A DNA stretch of 64,000 bases from Silene latifolia (Eukaryota > Streptophyta > Magnoliopsida > Caryophyllales > Caryophyllaceae): contig NC_133536.1 in assembly GCF_048544455.1 (NCBI RefSeq), positions 200,759,325 through 200,823,324 on the forward strand, written 5' to 3'. Position numbers and translations under genes: made by a program. Shown here in pieces: positions 34,261 to 44,239 of the stretch. The notes under the pieces were generated by a model, which had not been told where the DNA came from, ran no database searches, and was given only the letters and a program-made list of their open reading frames with translations. The first letter of the stretch is position 1; each line of letters begins with the position of its first letter.

Positions 34261-34807
34261 TAGAGGTGGCAATCGGGTAAGTCGAGTCGGGTCACGTCGG
34301 GTCGGGTGACCGGGTCATATCGGGTTCGGGTCATATCGGGTTCGGGTCATATCGGGTCAGCATACCATTTCGGGTTGAGTCGGATTGGGTTCGGGTCGTT
34401 ATCGGTCGGGTCATTTTGGGTCAAATAATGTGCCGGGTTGGGTCGGCTCATTATCGGATTCGGTTACTTAATCGCATTACTACAATTTTTTACAATTAAA
34501 TTTAGCTTTTAACCTATTATTTGGTTTAATTACCTAATTACTAAGTCAAACATATCAATCTAAATACAAAATCACTTTCATTTTGATCACAAGTAAGCTT
34601 AATAATTGTCGGGTCATCAATTTAATCGGGTCAGCATCGGGTCGGGTCAATATCGGGTCGGGTCGGGTCTGGGTCAGGTTCGGGTCACTGATAATCGGGT
34701 CATGTCGGGTTACGGGTCGGGTCGGGTCGATTTTGGGTTGCAATATTTTAGGGTCCTGTCAGATCGGGTTTGCTCGGGTTCGGGTCGAGTCAATCTTGCC
34801 AGCTCTA
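34261..34807. mobile_element. Nonautonomous hAT element, GGGTCGGGTC-rich
   Basis: An 8-bp TSD CATACAAC (34253-34260 and 34808-34815) flanks termini TAGAGGTGGCAA and TTGCCAGCTCTA. The interior is dominated by GGGTCGGGTC/ATCGGGT phrases around an AT-rich core, so all its open frames are composition artefacts. Length 547 bp. Confidence 0.93.
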
Positions 34808-34815
34808 CATACAAC

Positions 34816-35237
34816 ATTCTAATTTTATTTATTACAGAAATATAGCAACTTAGAACAGATGAGTAACCTGGTGTACTTTCTGTCAGAAGTTGGATCCCAC
34901 TTGACATAAAAGGAAGATCTTCTACAGAAATCTAATCCCGTACATTCAAGATTCCAAGGCTTAACCAACCTATTCATATAAGACTAAACCTTGAGTACAT
35001 CTAACTTATTAAGCGGACTTGTACAAGTAATAAACAAAATGAAATGAAAATCTAGGGCCCAAATCGCAAGGGTAACTTTTATCCCAATTGACCTATTGTA
35101 CAATGTGTACATTCTTATAAAATATGGGAGCCAAAATGTGATAAGATTAAATCGCCACCATCCGCCACGGAAGAAATACATGTATGTGAAATAAAATTCC
35201 TTGCCTGAATGTTACATACTTACTTCAAACACCTTCT
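34816..35237. other. 3' flank of the truncated minus-strand gene
   Basis: No transposon ends seen. It probably contains the 3' UTR of the gene fragment at 35238-35560. Confidence 0.4.
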
Positions 35238-35560
35238 TCACCGCCATTTTCCGTCATCATCATCATCATCAATATACTCTTCCCTGATTTCTACAAGACC
35301 CTCCCTATGTTTTGTAAGGAGAAACTAAAGAAGCGTGAGATATTTGACATGGAAAAACAATGACTAAGAACTAAGAAGTAATTCAAGAGCATGGATACCT
35401 TACTGCAGCTTCCTTGACTACTTTGTCAAAAAATGATGCCTTGGTTTTGTGATCTGCAGTCACAGATTTAAGAGAATCAACTTCAAAATCCAATATATTG
35501 CATCTTCTCTTAAGAATGTCGACCGTTTCTTTGTCTACTCTTTCAGTAGAATAGCCCTCA
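35238..35560 (-). pseudogene. Last two exons of an unrecognised host gene
   Basis: Two minus-strand exons are supported: about 35560-35399 (ETVDILKRRCNILDFEVDSL, then KASFFDKVVKEAAVR) and 35304-35238 (EGLVEIREEY, a run of six Asp, GKWR, TGA). The donor AAG|GTATCC and acceptor ACATAG|GGAGG join in one frame. The chromovirus (35659) lies just upstream, and I could not find the preceding exons on its far side, which is LINE sequence. I do not recognise the protein. The first segment looks like a charged helical region. It may be an intact 3' end of a displaced gene or a gene fragment. Confidence 0.5.
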
Positions 35561-35762
35561 CGGCCTCACTTAAGAGAACCTAAGATCCATTAAATTATCA
35601 CTCTATCAGAACCTCCGTATTTGTGAAGGCCATTTCACGAATACAAGAATAATATTATTGTAATACTCCGTATTTATAGTCTTGGGGGTACTCTATAGAG
35701 TAGCCCTTACTCTGTCGAGTAAGGGTAAGTGTCGCAGCAAAATAGTTTCTGACCTGTTGGGC

Positions 35763-35836
35763 ACTCGATCGAGTAGCTCGGGCACTCGATCGAGTAGGGG
35801 GGTACTCGATCGAGTACCTTGGGTACTCGATCGAGC
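35763..35836. promoter_or_regulatory. Phased palindrome array in LTR U3
   Basis: ACTCGATCGAGT starts at 35763, 35784 and 35804, with a fourth variant (ACTCGATCGAGC) at 35825. Spacing is 21, 20 and 21 bp, about two helical turns, so all copies face the same side of DNA. The array ends 54 bp before the TATTTAAA box. The same spacing occurs in the 3' LTR at 42629, 42650, 42670 and 42691. A dimeric-protein binding array is the natural reading (inference). Confidence 0.7.
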
Positions 35837-35890
35837 GCCCCTGTTTTACTGGGGGAGTTTTCGCGGGTTTTGTTAATTATGCGATTAGGG

Positions 35891-35898
35891 TATTTAAA
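35891..35898 (+). promoter_or_regulatory. Probable LTR TATA box
   Basis: TATTTAAA downstream of the palindrome array; conserved at 42754-42761 in the 3' LTR. Confidence 0.5.
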
Positions 35899-36998
35899 CC
35901 AATTCGTCTTTGTTTTAAAACACTTTTACCAAAACCTAAAACTGTTTAAGAGAGAAAGCGGCAGATCCTTCTTCCTAATCGCATCCTTAACGATTCCGGA
36001 GTTCGACGGTCGATTCTCGTTGTTTTTCGTGTTGTTGGATTCCTTGCGTCGAGGGTAAGCTTCTAGCATAATTTTTATAATGTTTTGCTAGTTTTGGTCA
36101 AACCCTAATTTAGGGTTTGGGGATTTTATGAGTAGGAATTGAATAGTAGTCTTTATGTGTTATGTATGATAGGAGGAGAATTCGTAGAGGAGCCGTTTTG
36201 AGACAAATTGTTTAGATCGTCTGCGTATTTGCTTTCCAGGTAGGATTTCCTACTCGGTATTAGTCCCATAATGGGATATTGGTGATGTCTTTGTAGTTAG
36301 TTTGTTTGATTGTGATTGTGATTGTGATTGTGTTTGTGATTGGTTGTGATGGTTCTCGAGATGCGTTCTCGGTTGAGTGGGGTCACTTGCGGGAGTGATC
36401 TCACGCCCTAGTTTCGCCCTTCGTGGAACCCGCCACGAAAGGGGATGTGCACATTAATGATACGGGGTTATCGCTCGTACGATGAGCGGGGCTTAGGTGG
36501 GAACGGCTGCGGTCCCCCATCGGCGGTGGTCTGGTCCAAAGGTGGACGATCGGTGTTGAGATGATGATGGGAGTTGGTGTTGTGTGTATGTGTGATTCAG
36601 TTCAAATTTGTCTGTTGCCTTATTGTTATTATCTATTTTGGTGGTGTGATTAGTACGACCCGGTGTTGTTTTGTAAAACTGCGGTGATCCATTCGGGGAT
36701 GGTGAGCGGATATTGAGCGGTATAGAGATGGTACTGATAGTGGGATGGCCACGACATGACGATAGAGTCTTCCGCTGTAGTTTAGTCTTTATTTACATTT
36801 CATTTGAGAACAGTTAGTTGGAATAATGTATTGTACTTTCAGTTGGTTTGAGGATTGTAACTTATTCATTAAATTACTTATAATAAATGTTGTTTCTGTT
36901 TTGTCTATTTGATTATCATACCTCGGGCAACCGAGATGGTGATGTCTCCATACCTGAGTGGTCCTGGTAAGGCACTTGGAGTATGGGGGTGTTACAAA

Positions 36999-37010
36999 TG
37001 GTATCAGAGC
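36999..37010 (+). other. Primer-binding site, initiator tRNA-Met
   Basis: TGGTATCAGAGC begins two bases after the 5' LTR, the standard spacing and sequence for Met-primed plant retroelements. Confidence 0.9.
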
Positions 37011-37423
37011 GACGATCCTGAAACCTGTAACCAATGAACTTAATGAACATAGGGAGTCAATTAAAATGAACCCGGGGTAAAAGTCGTAGGAGCTAGCGCA
37101 AAGGCTTGGGAGACGTCCTAAAGTCGCAAGGGGTCGCCCTACAGCTTTGAACCGGTCACGTGGGGTAAATATGTGTTGAGTCATGTGTGTGCTTAGTAAC
37201 TTGTGTAACAATGTGATGGAATGTGATGATGGATGGATGTTTAAATTGAAAGTTGATGAGATGAAAGGAAGGTGATGATATATATATAAACATTGTTGAT
37301 AGCATATGAAATGTTTTATAACGTGGCAATTAATAGCATGAATGTTATGATGTAATGTGATTTTATAAAGTTATCATGTTAGTATATGACGTAATATGCG
37401 GGTAGCTTTTACGTATTAGTAAT

Positions 37424-37622
37424 ACTTGATCGAGTAAGACCGACTCGATCGGATAGGTTTTTGCGAAATTGAGTCCGAATCGCGTTTTGGGGCACTCGAT
37501 CGAGTAACTAGGGGTACTCGATCGAGTAGGGGGTCACTCGATCGAGTAGCCTATATACTCGATCGAGTGGGTTAGTGACCAGAAAGTCTGTTTGGTTCTG
37601 GAGTTTGGGTACTCGATCGAGT
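37424..37622. repeat. Second palindrome array in the chromovirus leader
   Basis: ACTCGATCGAGT or close variants start at 37424 (ACTTGATCGAGT), 37443 (partial), 37494, 37516, 37536, 37557 and 37611. The central four are 20-22 bp apart, the same phasing as in the LTR. The last copies lie in sequence that is open upstream of the gag start at 37707. Confidence 0.9.
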
Positions 37623-37706
37623 GGGTTCTGGGCATCGTGTTTTCGTGTTTTGAAGTTTAGTACGTATGTTCATATCTACCCTTTCTTATATATGTTTAGT
37701 TTCAAG

Positions 37707-38640
37707 ATGCCGCCCAAGAAAAATGCCTTGTACGCTAGAGCAGAGCTTATGACTACGGATGACATCGTTAAGATGTTAGAGCACCAGGACGCTCTTACTG
37801 AGACCCTGAAGAGAGTGAATGAGGACAAGGATAAGAGTAAGGAGAAGGAGGTTGACCATGCTAAAGTCAGCCTCTATATTGCGAGGTTTAACCCGAAGGA
37901 GTACAAGGGAGTTGAGGAGCCTAACCGTCTTGATAGTTGGCTGAGGGAGATGGAGAACATACTAGATTTAGTCCACTGTCCCGATGAGATGGGAGTGGAT
38001 CAGGCTGCATTCTATCTGAGGGAGGCAGCTGGCAAGTGGTGGGATTCAAAGAAAGTAAGTGCCAAGGAGATATATACCAACCAGGGGTTACCTGCTATAC
38101 CTTGGGAGGAGTTTCGTAGGGGGTTTGTGAGGAAGGAGTTTGTGCTTGGAACATGTGAGGAGTAGGTTGAGGGAGGAGTTTGATAAGTTTAAGATGACCG
38201 CCGAGATGTCCGTGGCCGAGTACTACAGCGGTTCAATGAGAAATCTAGATATGCAGAGGACATGGGTTTGAGCGATGAGAATTTGGCTTTGAGGTTTGAG
38301 AGTGGACTAACCACGAAGATTATGGACAAGTTACCCGTGGGAGTCCTCACCGATGTGAAGGAAGCATATGAGAGGGTCGGGAGAGCCGAGAGACTAGTGG
38401 AGATGGCTCAGGAGAGGTCCGGTGGTGAGAAGAGGAAGTCGGAGAGCGAGGGTGGTGGCCAATCTAACTACAAGAAAGGCAACCACAATCAATCTAAGGG
38501 GTTTTCTTCCGATCCGGGTTTAGTCTTTGGAACTTCCTTTGGGAGAGGTCGTGGGAGTGTGAGCAACACCGGGGAGTGACTCGCTTTGGGTGTGGTGGCG
38601 TAGGCCACAAGAGGCATGAGTGCACGAGTGCACCAGATCT
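37707..38640 (+). pseudogene. Chromovirus gag, frameshifted
   Basis: ATG at 37707 starts MPPKKNALYARAELM. The retrotransposon gag core follows (VSLYIARFNPKEYKGVEEPN, LDSWLREMENIL, AAFYLREAAGKWWDS). A frameshift near 38160 and another near 38230 separate the REEFDKFKMTAEMSVAEYY segment, after which NLALRFESGLTTKIMDKLPV resumes. A CCHC-like knuckle (GCGGVGHKRHEC) near 38585-38620 lacks its first cysteine in the current frame. A longer in-frame start (37575) would translate the palindrome region and is less likely. Confidence 0.88.
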
Positions 38641-38855
38641 TTTCGAGAGACTCGCACGGAGCTTCGCGAGCAACAAAGCCGGGGGCCGGATCATGGCCAA
38701 ACCGAGGAGGCCGAGCTACCGAGTGGAGGCAACCGCAACGGCGGTAATTCTTATCAGAAGACACCGACGAACAACAACAATCAAGGGTCGGGTGCTAAGC
38801 CGACCGCATCGCCTAATCTTGTCCGGGGAGGTGGGCGGAAGACCGATGTGGCAAG

Positions 38856-40100
38856 TTGTTCATGATGGAGAAGAAGGCAGCTGAGGAGGATGCGCATGTT
38901 ATCACCGGTACATTCCTTGTTAATGGTATTCCTACGTTTGTTTTGTTCGATTCGGGGGCTTCTCAATCGTTTGTGTCTTCGAGTCATGTAAAGCGGTTGG
39001 TCCGAGAGTATATGAGTCTCATTAAGGAGCAAGTTTTCATACCTTCAGGTGAGTCTGTATCGTGTGGGAGGTTGTTTAGAGATGTATCTTTAATAGTTGG
39101 GCAAGTCGATTTCCCTGTAGACTTGCTAGAGTTTCCTTTTAATGGTTTTGAGATGATAGTTGGGATGGATTGGTTAGGAAAGTATAAGGCTAAGATAGAC
39201 TGTCATCAAAAGAAAGTGTCCCTAAGAGGTCCTAAGGGTGTTAGTGTGTCTTACCGTGGGTTTTTAGTCAAACCCAAGGTTAAGTTGATTCTGCAAATTA
39301 CCCTTGAAGTCTTATCGAGGAAGGGATGTCCTTTGATCCTGTGCCATGTGAGAGATGATCGGATAGCGAGTCCAACAGTTGATGAGATACCAGTGGTGGG
39401 AGAGTTTGCAGATGTCTTTCCGGAGGAGATTCCGGGGTTGCCACCGAAGAGGGAGATAGATTTCACCGTTGAGTTGAAGCCAGGGACGGGGCCAATCTCT
39501 AAGGCACCGTACCGTATGGGTCCTAAAGAGATGGAGGAACTTAGGAAACAGTTGGACGATTTGATAGAAAAGGGGTACATTAGACCGAGTGTATCGCCTT
39601 GGGGAGCACCAGTTCTGTTCGTGAAGAAGAAAGATGGGAGCTTGAGGCTGTGCATAGATTACAGGGAGCTGAACCGTGTGACGATAAAGAACAAGTATCC
39701 TTTGCCAAGAATAGATGACCTGTTTGATCAGTTGAGTGGTGCAACAGTTTTCTCTAAGATTGATTTGAGGTCGGGGTACCATCAGGTGAAGATTAGAGAT
39801 GTGGATATACCGAAGACGGCTTTCACGTCGAGGTATGGCCACTATGAGTATGTGGTGATGCCGTTTGGATTGTCTAATGCGCCGGCAGTGTTTATGGATT
39901 TGATGAATAGGATCTTCAGACAGTTCTTGGATCAGTTCGTAGTAGTGTTTATCGACGACATCTTAGTCTACTCTAAGACTAAGGAGGAGCATGAGGAGCA
40001 TCTGAGGATCGTGTTGCAGACCTTGAGAGATCATGAGTTGTATGCTAAGCTGTCCAAGTGCGAGTTCTGGTTAGAGGAAGTTGCTTTTAAGGGCATGTAA
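38856..40100 (+). pseudogene. Chromovirus protease and reverse transcriptase
   Basis: The frame is open for 414 codons. The protease active site is [11 protein letters not shown]. An extended linker leads to the [52 protein letters not shown], and the catalytic motif [16 protein letters not shown]. The segment is cut by a stop after [11 protein letters not shown], where the frame shifts into the RNase H part. Motif order and spacing are standard for Ty3 elements, so this portion may have been under recent constraint. Confidence 0.92.
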
Positions 40101-40119
40101 TCTCTAAAGATGGAGTAGT

Positions 40120-40761
40120 GTGGATCCTAAAAAGATTAAAGTCGTGACAAAGTGGGAAGCACCGAAGAATGTCGCTGAGGTTAGGAGTTTCTTGGGTTTG
40201 GCTGGATATTACAGACGGTTCGTGAAAGATTTCTCTAAGATAGCTAGACCGATGACGGCATTGATGAGGAAAGAGAACAGGTTTCGTTGGGATGAGAGTT
40301 GTGAAAAGGCGTTCCAAACCTTAAAGGAGCGTTTGACCACGCTCTCCCGTCCTAGCATTGCTCGAAGGGAGCGAGAATTTCGAGGTTTATACGAGGCACG
40401 CTTGAAGAATGGGTTGGGATGTGTGTTGATGCAGAATGGCAAAGTAATTGCCTATGCTTCTAGGCAGTTGAAGCCTTATGAGGAGAACTACCCTACTCAT
40501 GACCTGGAGTTGGGTGCAGTGGTGTTTGCTCTCAAGATTTGGAGGCATTACCTTTATGGAGCAATCTTTAAGGTATTTTCGGATCACAAGAGTCTCAAGT
40601 ACATCTTCACGCAGAAGGAGTTGAACATGAGACAGAGGAGGTGGATGGAGTTGATTGGAGATTATGACATGGAAATCATCTACCATGAAGGGAAGGCCAA
40701 TGTTGTTGCTGATGCTTTAAGTAGAAAGAGTGTGCATTCCTTATGTACACTCTATCTTTGA
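40120..40761 (+). pseudogene. Chromovirus RT thumb and RNase H
   Basis: [20 protein letters not shown] and [20 protein letters not shown] mark the RT C-terminus. [51 protein letters not shown] and [11 protein letters not shown] mark the Ty3 RNase H. The usual catalytic aspartate at the start of RNase H (DAS) is disturbed where the frame reads [10 protein letters not shown]. Confidence 0.9.
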
Positions 40762-40999
40762 TGAGGTCATGGGAGGAGGTAGCGAGTTTTGGGATTCATA
40801 TGATGCGAAAGGAGATGCTATGGGTGATATGACAAAGACATATGGAGTTTTATGATGACATTCGGGATAAGCGGGCTTTGGATCCTAAGATAGTTGAGTG
40901 GAGAGTGGAGTAGAAAAGGGACAAAGGTGTCCCGATTTTCCATTCATACAGATGGTAGTTTGAGGTTTGATGGTAGGTGGTGTGTGCCTAATGATGAGG

Positions 41000-42302
41000 A
41001 GTTGAAAAAGACAATCATGACAGAGGCTCATTGCACACCATATTCAGTTCATCCAGTGTGAGACAAGCTATATAAGGACTTGAAGAACACGTTTTGGTGG
41101 CCTGGGATGAAGAAAGAGACAACTGAGTTTGTGTCCCGTTGTTTGACATGCCAGAGAGTTAAAGGGGAACAGAGAAGACCACAAGGTAAGATTCAGTCTT
41201 TGGAGGTGCCTGAGTGGAAGTGGGAATCCATTTCCATGGATTTCATTGTGGGTTTGCCGAGGAGTCAACAAGGTAACAATATGATTTGGGTGATAGTGGA
41301 TCGTTTGACCAAGTCGGCTCACTTTGTTCCAATGAAAGATACATGGACTAAGGCACAATTGGCTATGGCCTATCGAAAGAACGTGCTTAAGTTACATGGA
41401 GTCCCTAAGGACATAGTGTCCGACAGAGATGCGAGGTTTATATCGAAGTTTTGGAAAGAGTTGCGGGAGCGTTGGGAACGACTTTGAAGATGAGTACAAC
41501 ATTTCATCCTGCGACGGATGGGCGACAGAGAGAACAATCAAGACCCTTGAGGATATGTTGCGAGCTTGTGTGATGGATTTTGGTGGTAGCTGGGAGCAGA
41601 GGTTGGATTTGATAGAGTTTTCGTACAACAACAAACTATCACACCAAAGATAGGTATGGCACCGTTTGAGGCTTTGTATGGGAGGAGATGTAGGAGTCCG
41701 ATCTGTTGGGGACGATAGTGTCTTTGAGGCAAAGGGTTTTAGGACCAGAGATGGTACATGAGATGGTAGAACAGATTAAGATGATCGGGAAAGGATGAGA
41801 GCAAAAGGGATCGACAAAAGAGTTATGCAGATCTACATCGTCGGGACATAGAGTTTCAGGTTGGGGACAAGGTTCTTCTGAAGGTATCTCCGATGCGTGG
41901 AGTTATGAGATTTGGGAAGAAAGGCAAGTTAAGTCAGAAGTTTATAGGGCCTTATGAGATCTTAGAGCGAGTCGGGGAAGTTGCTTATCGTTTGGCGTTA
42001 CAAATGCATTGGAGAGAGTGCACAATGTGTTTCATGTATCGCAGCTGCGGAAGTATGTGAGCGACCCGTCACATGTGTTAGAGGCAGAGAGCTTAGAGTT
42101 GGATGAGTCCCTATCATACCTTGAGGTGCCTAAGAAGATCCTAGACCGGAAGGTTAGGAAGACCAGGAGTGGTGAGACAGTGTTGCTTAAGATCCTTTGG
42201 TCTAACCACGAGACTGAGGAAGCTACATGGGAGGCAGAAGATATCATGAAAGAGCGTTACCCTTTTCTCTTTGATCAGGTATGTATGGTTACGAGGACGT
42301 AA
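41000..42302 (+). pseudogene. Chromovirus integrase with chromodomain-like tail
   Basis: HCTPYSVHP then a TGA, then FWWPGMKKETTEFVSRCLTC supply the HHCC zinc-binding part. SMDFIVGLPRS and [13 protein letters not shown] give the first two catalytic aspartates. The glutamate region ([20 protein letters not shown]) is in another frame after a shift near 41485. The C-terminal frame 42009-42302 has VHNVFHVSQLRKYVSDPSHV and then LLKILWSNHETEEATWEAED, a chromodomain-like fold used for targeting heterochromatin in this clade. At least three frame breaks exist. Confidence 0.9.
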
Positions 42303-42524
42303 CCTTGTTTCTTTTAGGGGGGTAGGAGAGGATCGCGAGAGTTTTTAAGAGCTTTTACACCCTTCTTTTTCATGTTGTGTCGGTATGTTGTCGGGATAAG
42401 TTGGGTTAGTGTCATGCTTTACGTCGTGTTTTGTTTGACCTTCGAGTCGGGAGGCTTATGGGAGTACCTTTGTTTAGTAGTGGTTTGAACTTCGGGGACG
42501 AAGTTCCTTTTAAGGAGGGAAGAC

Positions 42525-43853
42525 TGTAATACTCCGTATTTATAGTCTTGGGGGTACTCTATAGAGTAGCCCTTACTCTGTCGAGTAAGGGTAAGTGTCG
42601 CAAAGAAAAATAGTTTCGACTGTTGGGCACTCGATCGAGTAGCTGGGGCACTCGATCGAGTAGTGGGGTACTCGATCGAGTACCTTGGGTACTCGATCGA
42701 GCGCCCCGGTTTACGGGGAGTTTTCGCGGGTTTTGTTAATTATGCGATTAGGGTATTTAAACCAATTCGTCTTTGTTTTAAAACACTTTTACCAAAACCT
42801 AAAACCTGTTTAAGAGAGAAAGCGGCATCCTTCTTCCTAATCGCATCCTTAACGATTCCGGAGTTCGACGGTCGATTCTCGTTGTTTTTCGTGTTGTTGG
42901 ATTCCTTGCGTCGAGGGTAAGCTTCTAGCATAATTTTTATAATGTTTTGCTAGTTTTGGTCAAACCCTAATTTAGGGTTTGGGGATTTTATGAGTAGGAA
43001 TTGAATAGTAGTCTTTATGTGTTATGTATGATAGGAGGAGAATTCGTAGAGGAGCCGTTTTGAGACAAATTTGTTTAGATCGTCTGCGTATTTGCTTTCC
43101 CCGGTAGGATTTCCTACTCGGTATTAGTCCCATAATGGGATATTGGTGATGTCTTTGTAGTTAGTCGTTTGGTTGTGATTGTGATTGTGATTGTGTTTGT
43201 GATTGGTTGTGATGGTTCTCGAGATGCGTTCTCGGCTGAGTGGGGTCACTTGCGGGAGTGATCTCACGCCCTAGTTTCGCCCTTCGTGGAACCCGCCACG
43301 AAAGGGGATGTGCACATTAATGATACAGGGTTATCGCTCGTACGATGAGCGGGGCTTAGGTGGGAACGGCTGCGGTCCCCCATCGGGCGGGTCCAAAGTG
43401 GACGATCGGTGTTGAGATGATGATGGGAGTTGGTGTTGTGTGTATGTGTGACGTTCAAATTTGCATTTGCCTTATTGTTATTATCTATTTTGGTTGTGTG
43501 ATTAGTAATCGACCCGGTGTTGTTTTTTGTAAAACTGCGGTGATCCATTCGGGGATGGTGAGCGATATTGAGCGTATAGAGATGGTACTGATAGTCAGGG
43601 GATGGCCACGACATGACGATAGAGTCTTCCGCTGTAGTTTAGTCTTTATTTACATTTCATTTGAGAACAGTTAGTTGGAATAATGTATTGTACTTTCAGT
43701 TGGTTTGAGGATTGTAACTTATTCATTAAATTACTTATAATAAATGTTGTTTCTGTTTTGTCTATTTGATTATCATACCTCGGGCAACCGAGATGGTGAT
43801 GTCTCCATACCTGAGTGGTCCTGGTAAGGCACTTGGAGTATGGGGGTGTTACA
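42525..43853 (+). repeat. Chromovirus 3' LTR (1329 bp)
   Basis: Same ends as the 5' LTR. It differs mainly by small indels, many at short G or A runs (for example near 42603 and 43385). Confidence 0.93.
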
Positions 43854-44165
43854 CCATTTGGGGATGGTGAGCAGATATTGAGCAGGTATAGAGATGGTAC
43901 TGGATAGCTGGGGATGGCCACGACATGACGATAGAGTCTTCCGCTGTAGTTTAGTCTTTATTTACATTTCATTTGAGAACAGTTAGTTGGAATAATGTAT
44001 TGTACTTTCAGTTGGTTTGAGGATTGTAACTTATTCATTAAATTACTTATAATAAATGTTGTTTCTGTTTTGTCTATTTGATTATCATACCTCGGGCAAC
44101 CGAGATGGTGATGTCTCCATACCTGAGTGGTCCTGGTAAGGCACTTGGAGTATGGGGGTGTTACA
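43854..44165 (+). repeat. Tandem copy of the LTR 3' terminus
   Basis: Starts CCATTTGGGGATGGTGAGC, equivalent to 43545 in the LTR, and repeats the remaining 309-312 bp to GGGGGTGTTACA. The TSD ATTAT lies outside this copy, so the duplication belongs to the inserted unit or arose inside it later. Confidence 0.93.
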
Positions 44166-44239
44166 ATTATGGTCATTGATAAGTTAAAAACAAATATCAG
44201 CTCATATTTGCCTTACAAGTCACTACTATTCTAAACGAT

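Larger units (their letters stand above)
35659..36996 (+). repeat. Chromovirus 5' LTR (1338 bp)
   Basis: Runs TGTAATACTCCG to GGGGGTGTTACA. Contains the palindrome array, a TATTTAAA box at 35891-35898 and a GTGATTGTGATT microsatellite near 36310. Confidence 0.93.
35659..44165 (+). mobile_element. Ty3 chromovirus (Tekay/Del-like), decayed
   Basis: The TSD ATTAT (35654-35658 and 44166-44170) frames the whole unit. The 5' LTR is 35659-36996 and the 3' LTR 42525-43853, followed by a tandem copy of the LTR end (43854-44165). The PBS TGGTATCAGAGC (36999-37010) matches initiator tRNA-Met and the polypurine tract AAGGAGGGAAGA is at 42512-42523. Order gag-PR-RT-RH-IN plus a C-terminal chromodomain-like segment is chromovirus; the PBS and the FHVSQLRKYV and ATWEAED motifs suggest the Tekay/Del clade. 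Several frameshifts make it nonautonomous now. Confidence 0.93.

Noticed and set aside
34555..34907. Several overlapping ORFs rich in G, R, S or D, P, T
   Set aside because: Produced by the GGGTCGGGTC composition of the hAT element; open in multiple frames for compositional reasons.
36789..37211. Minus-strand ORFs recurring at 36789, 43646 and 43958 with the same ending
   Set aside because: They are antisense readings of the chromovirus LTR and its duplicated end, not independent genes.
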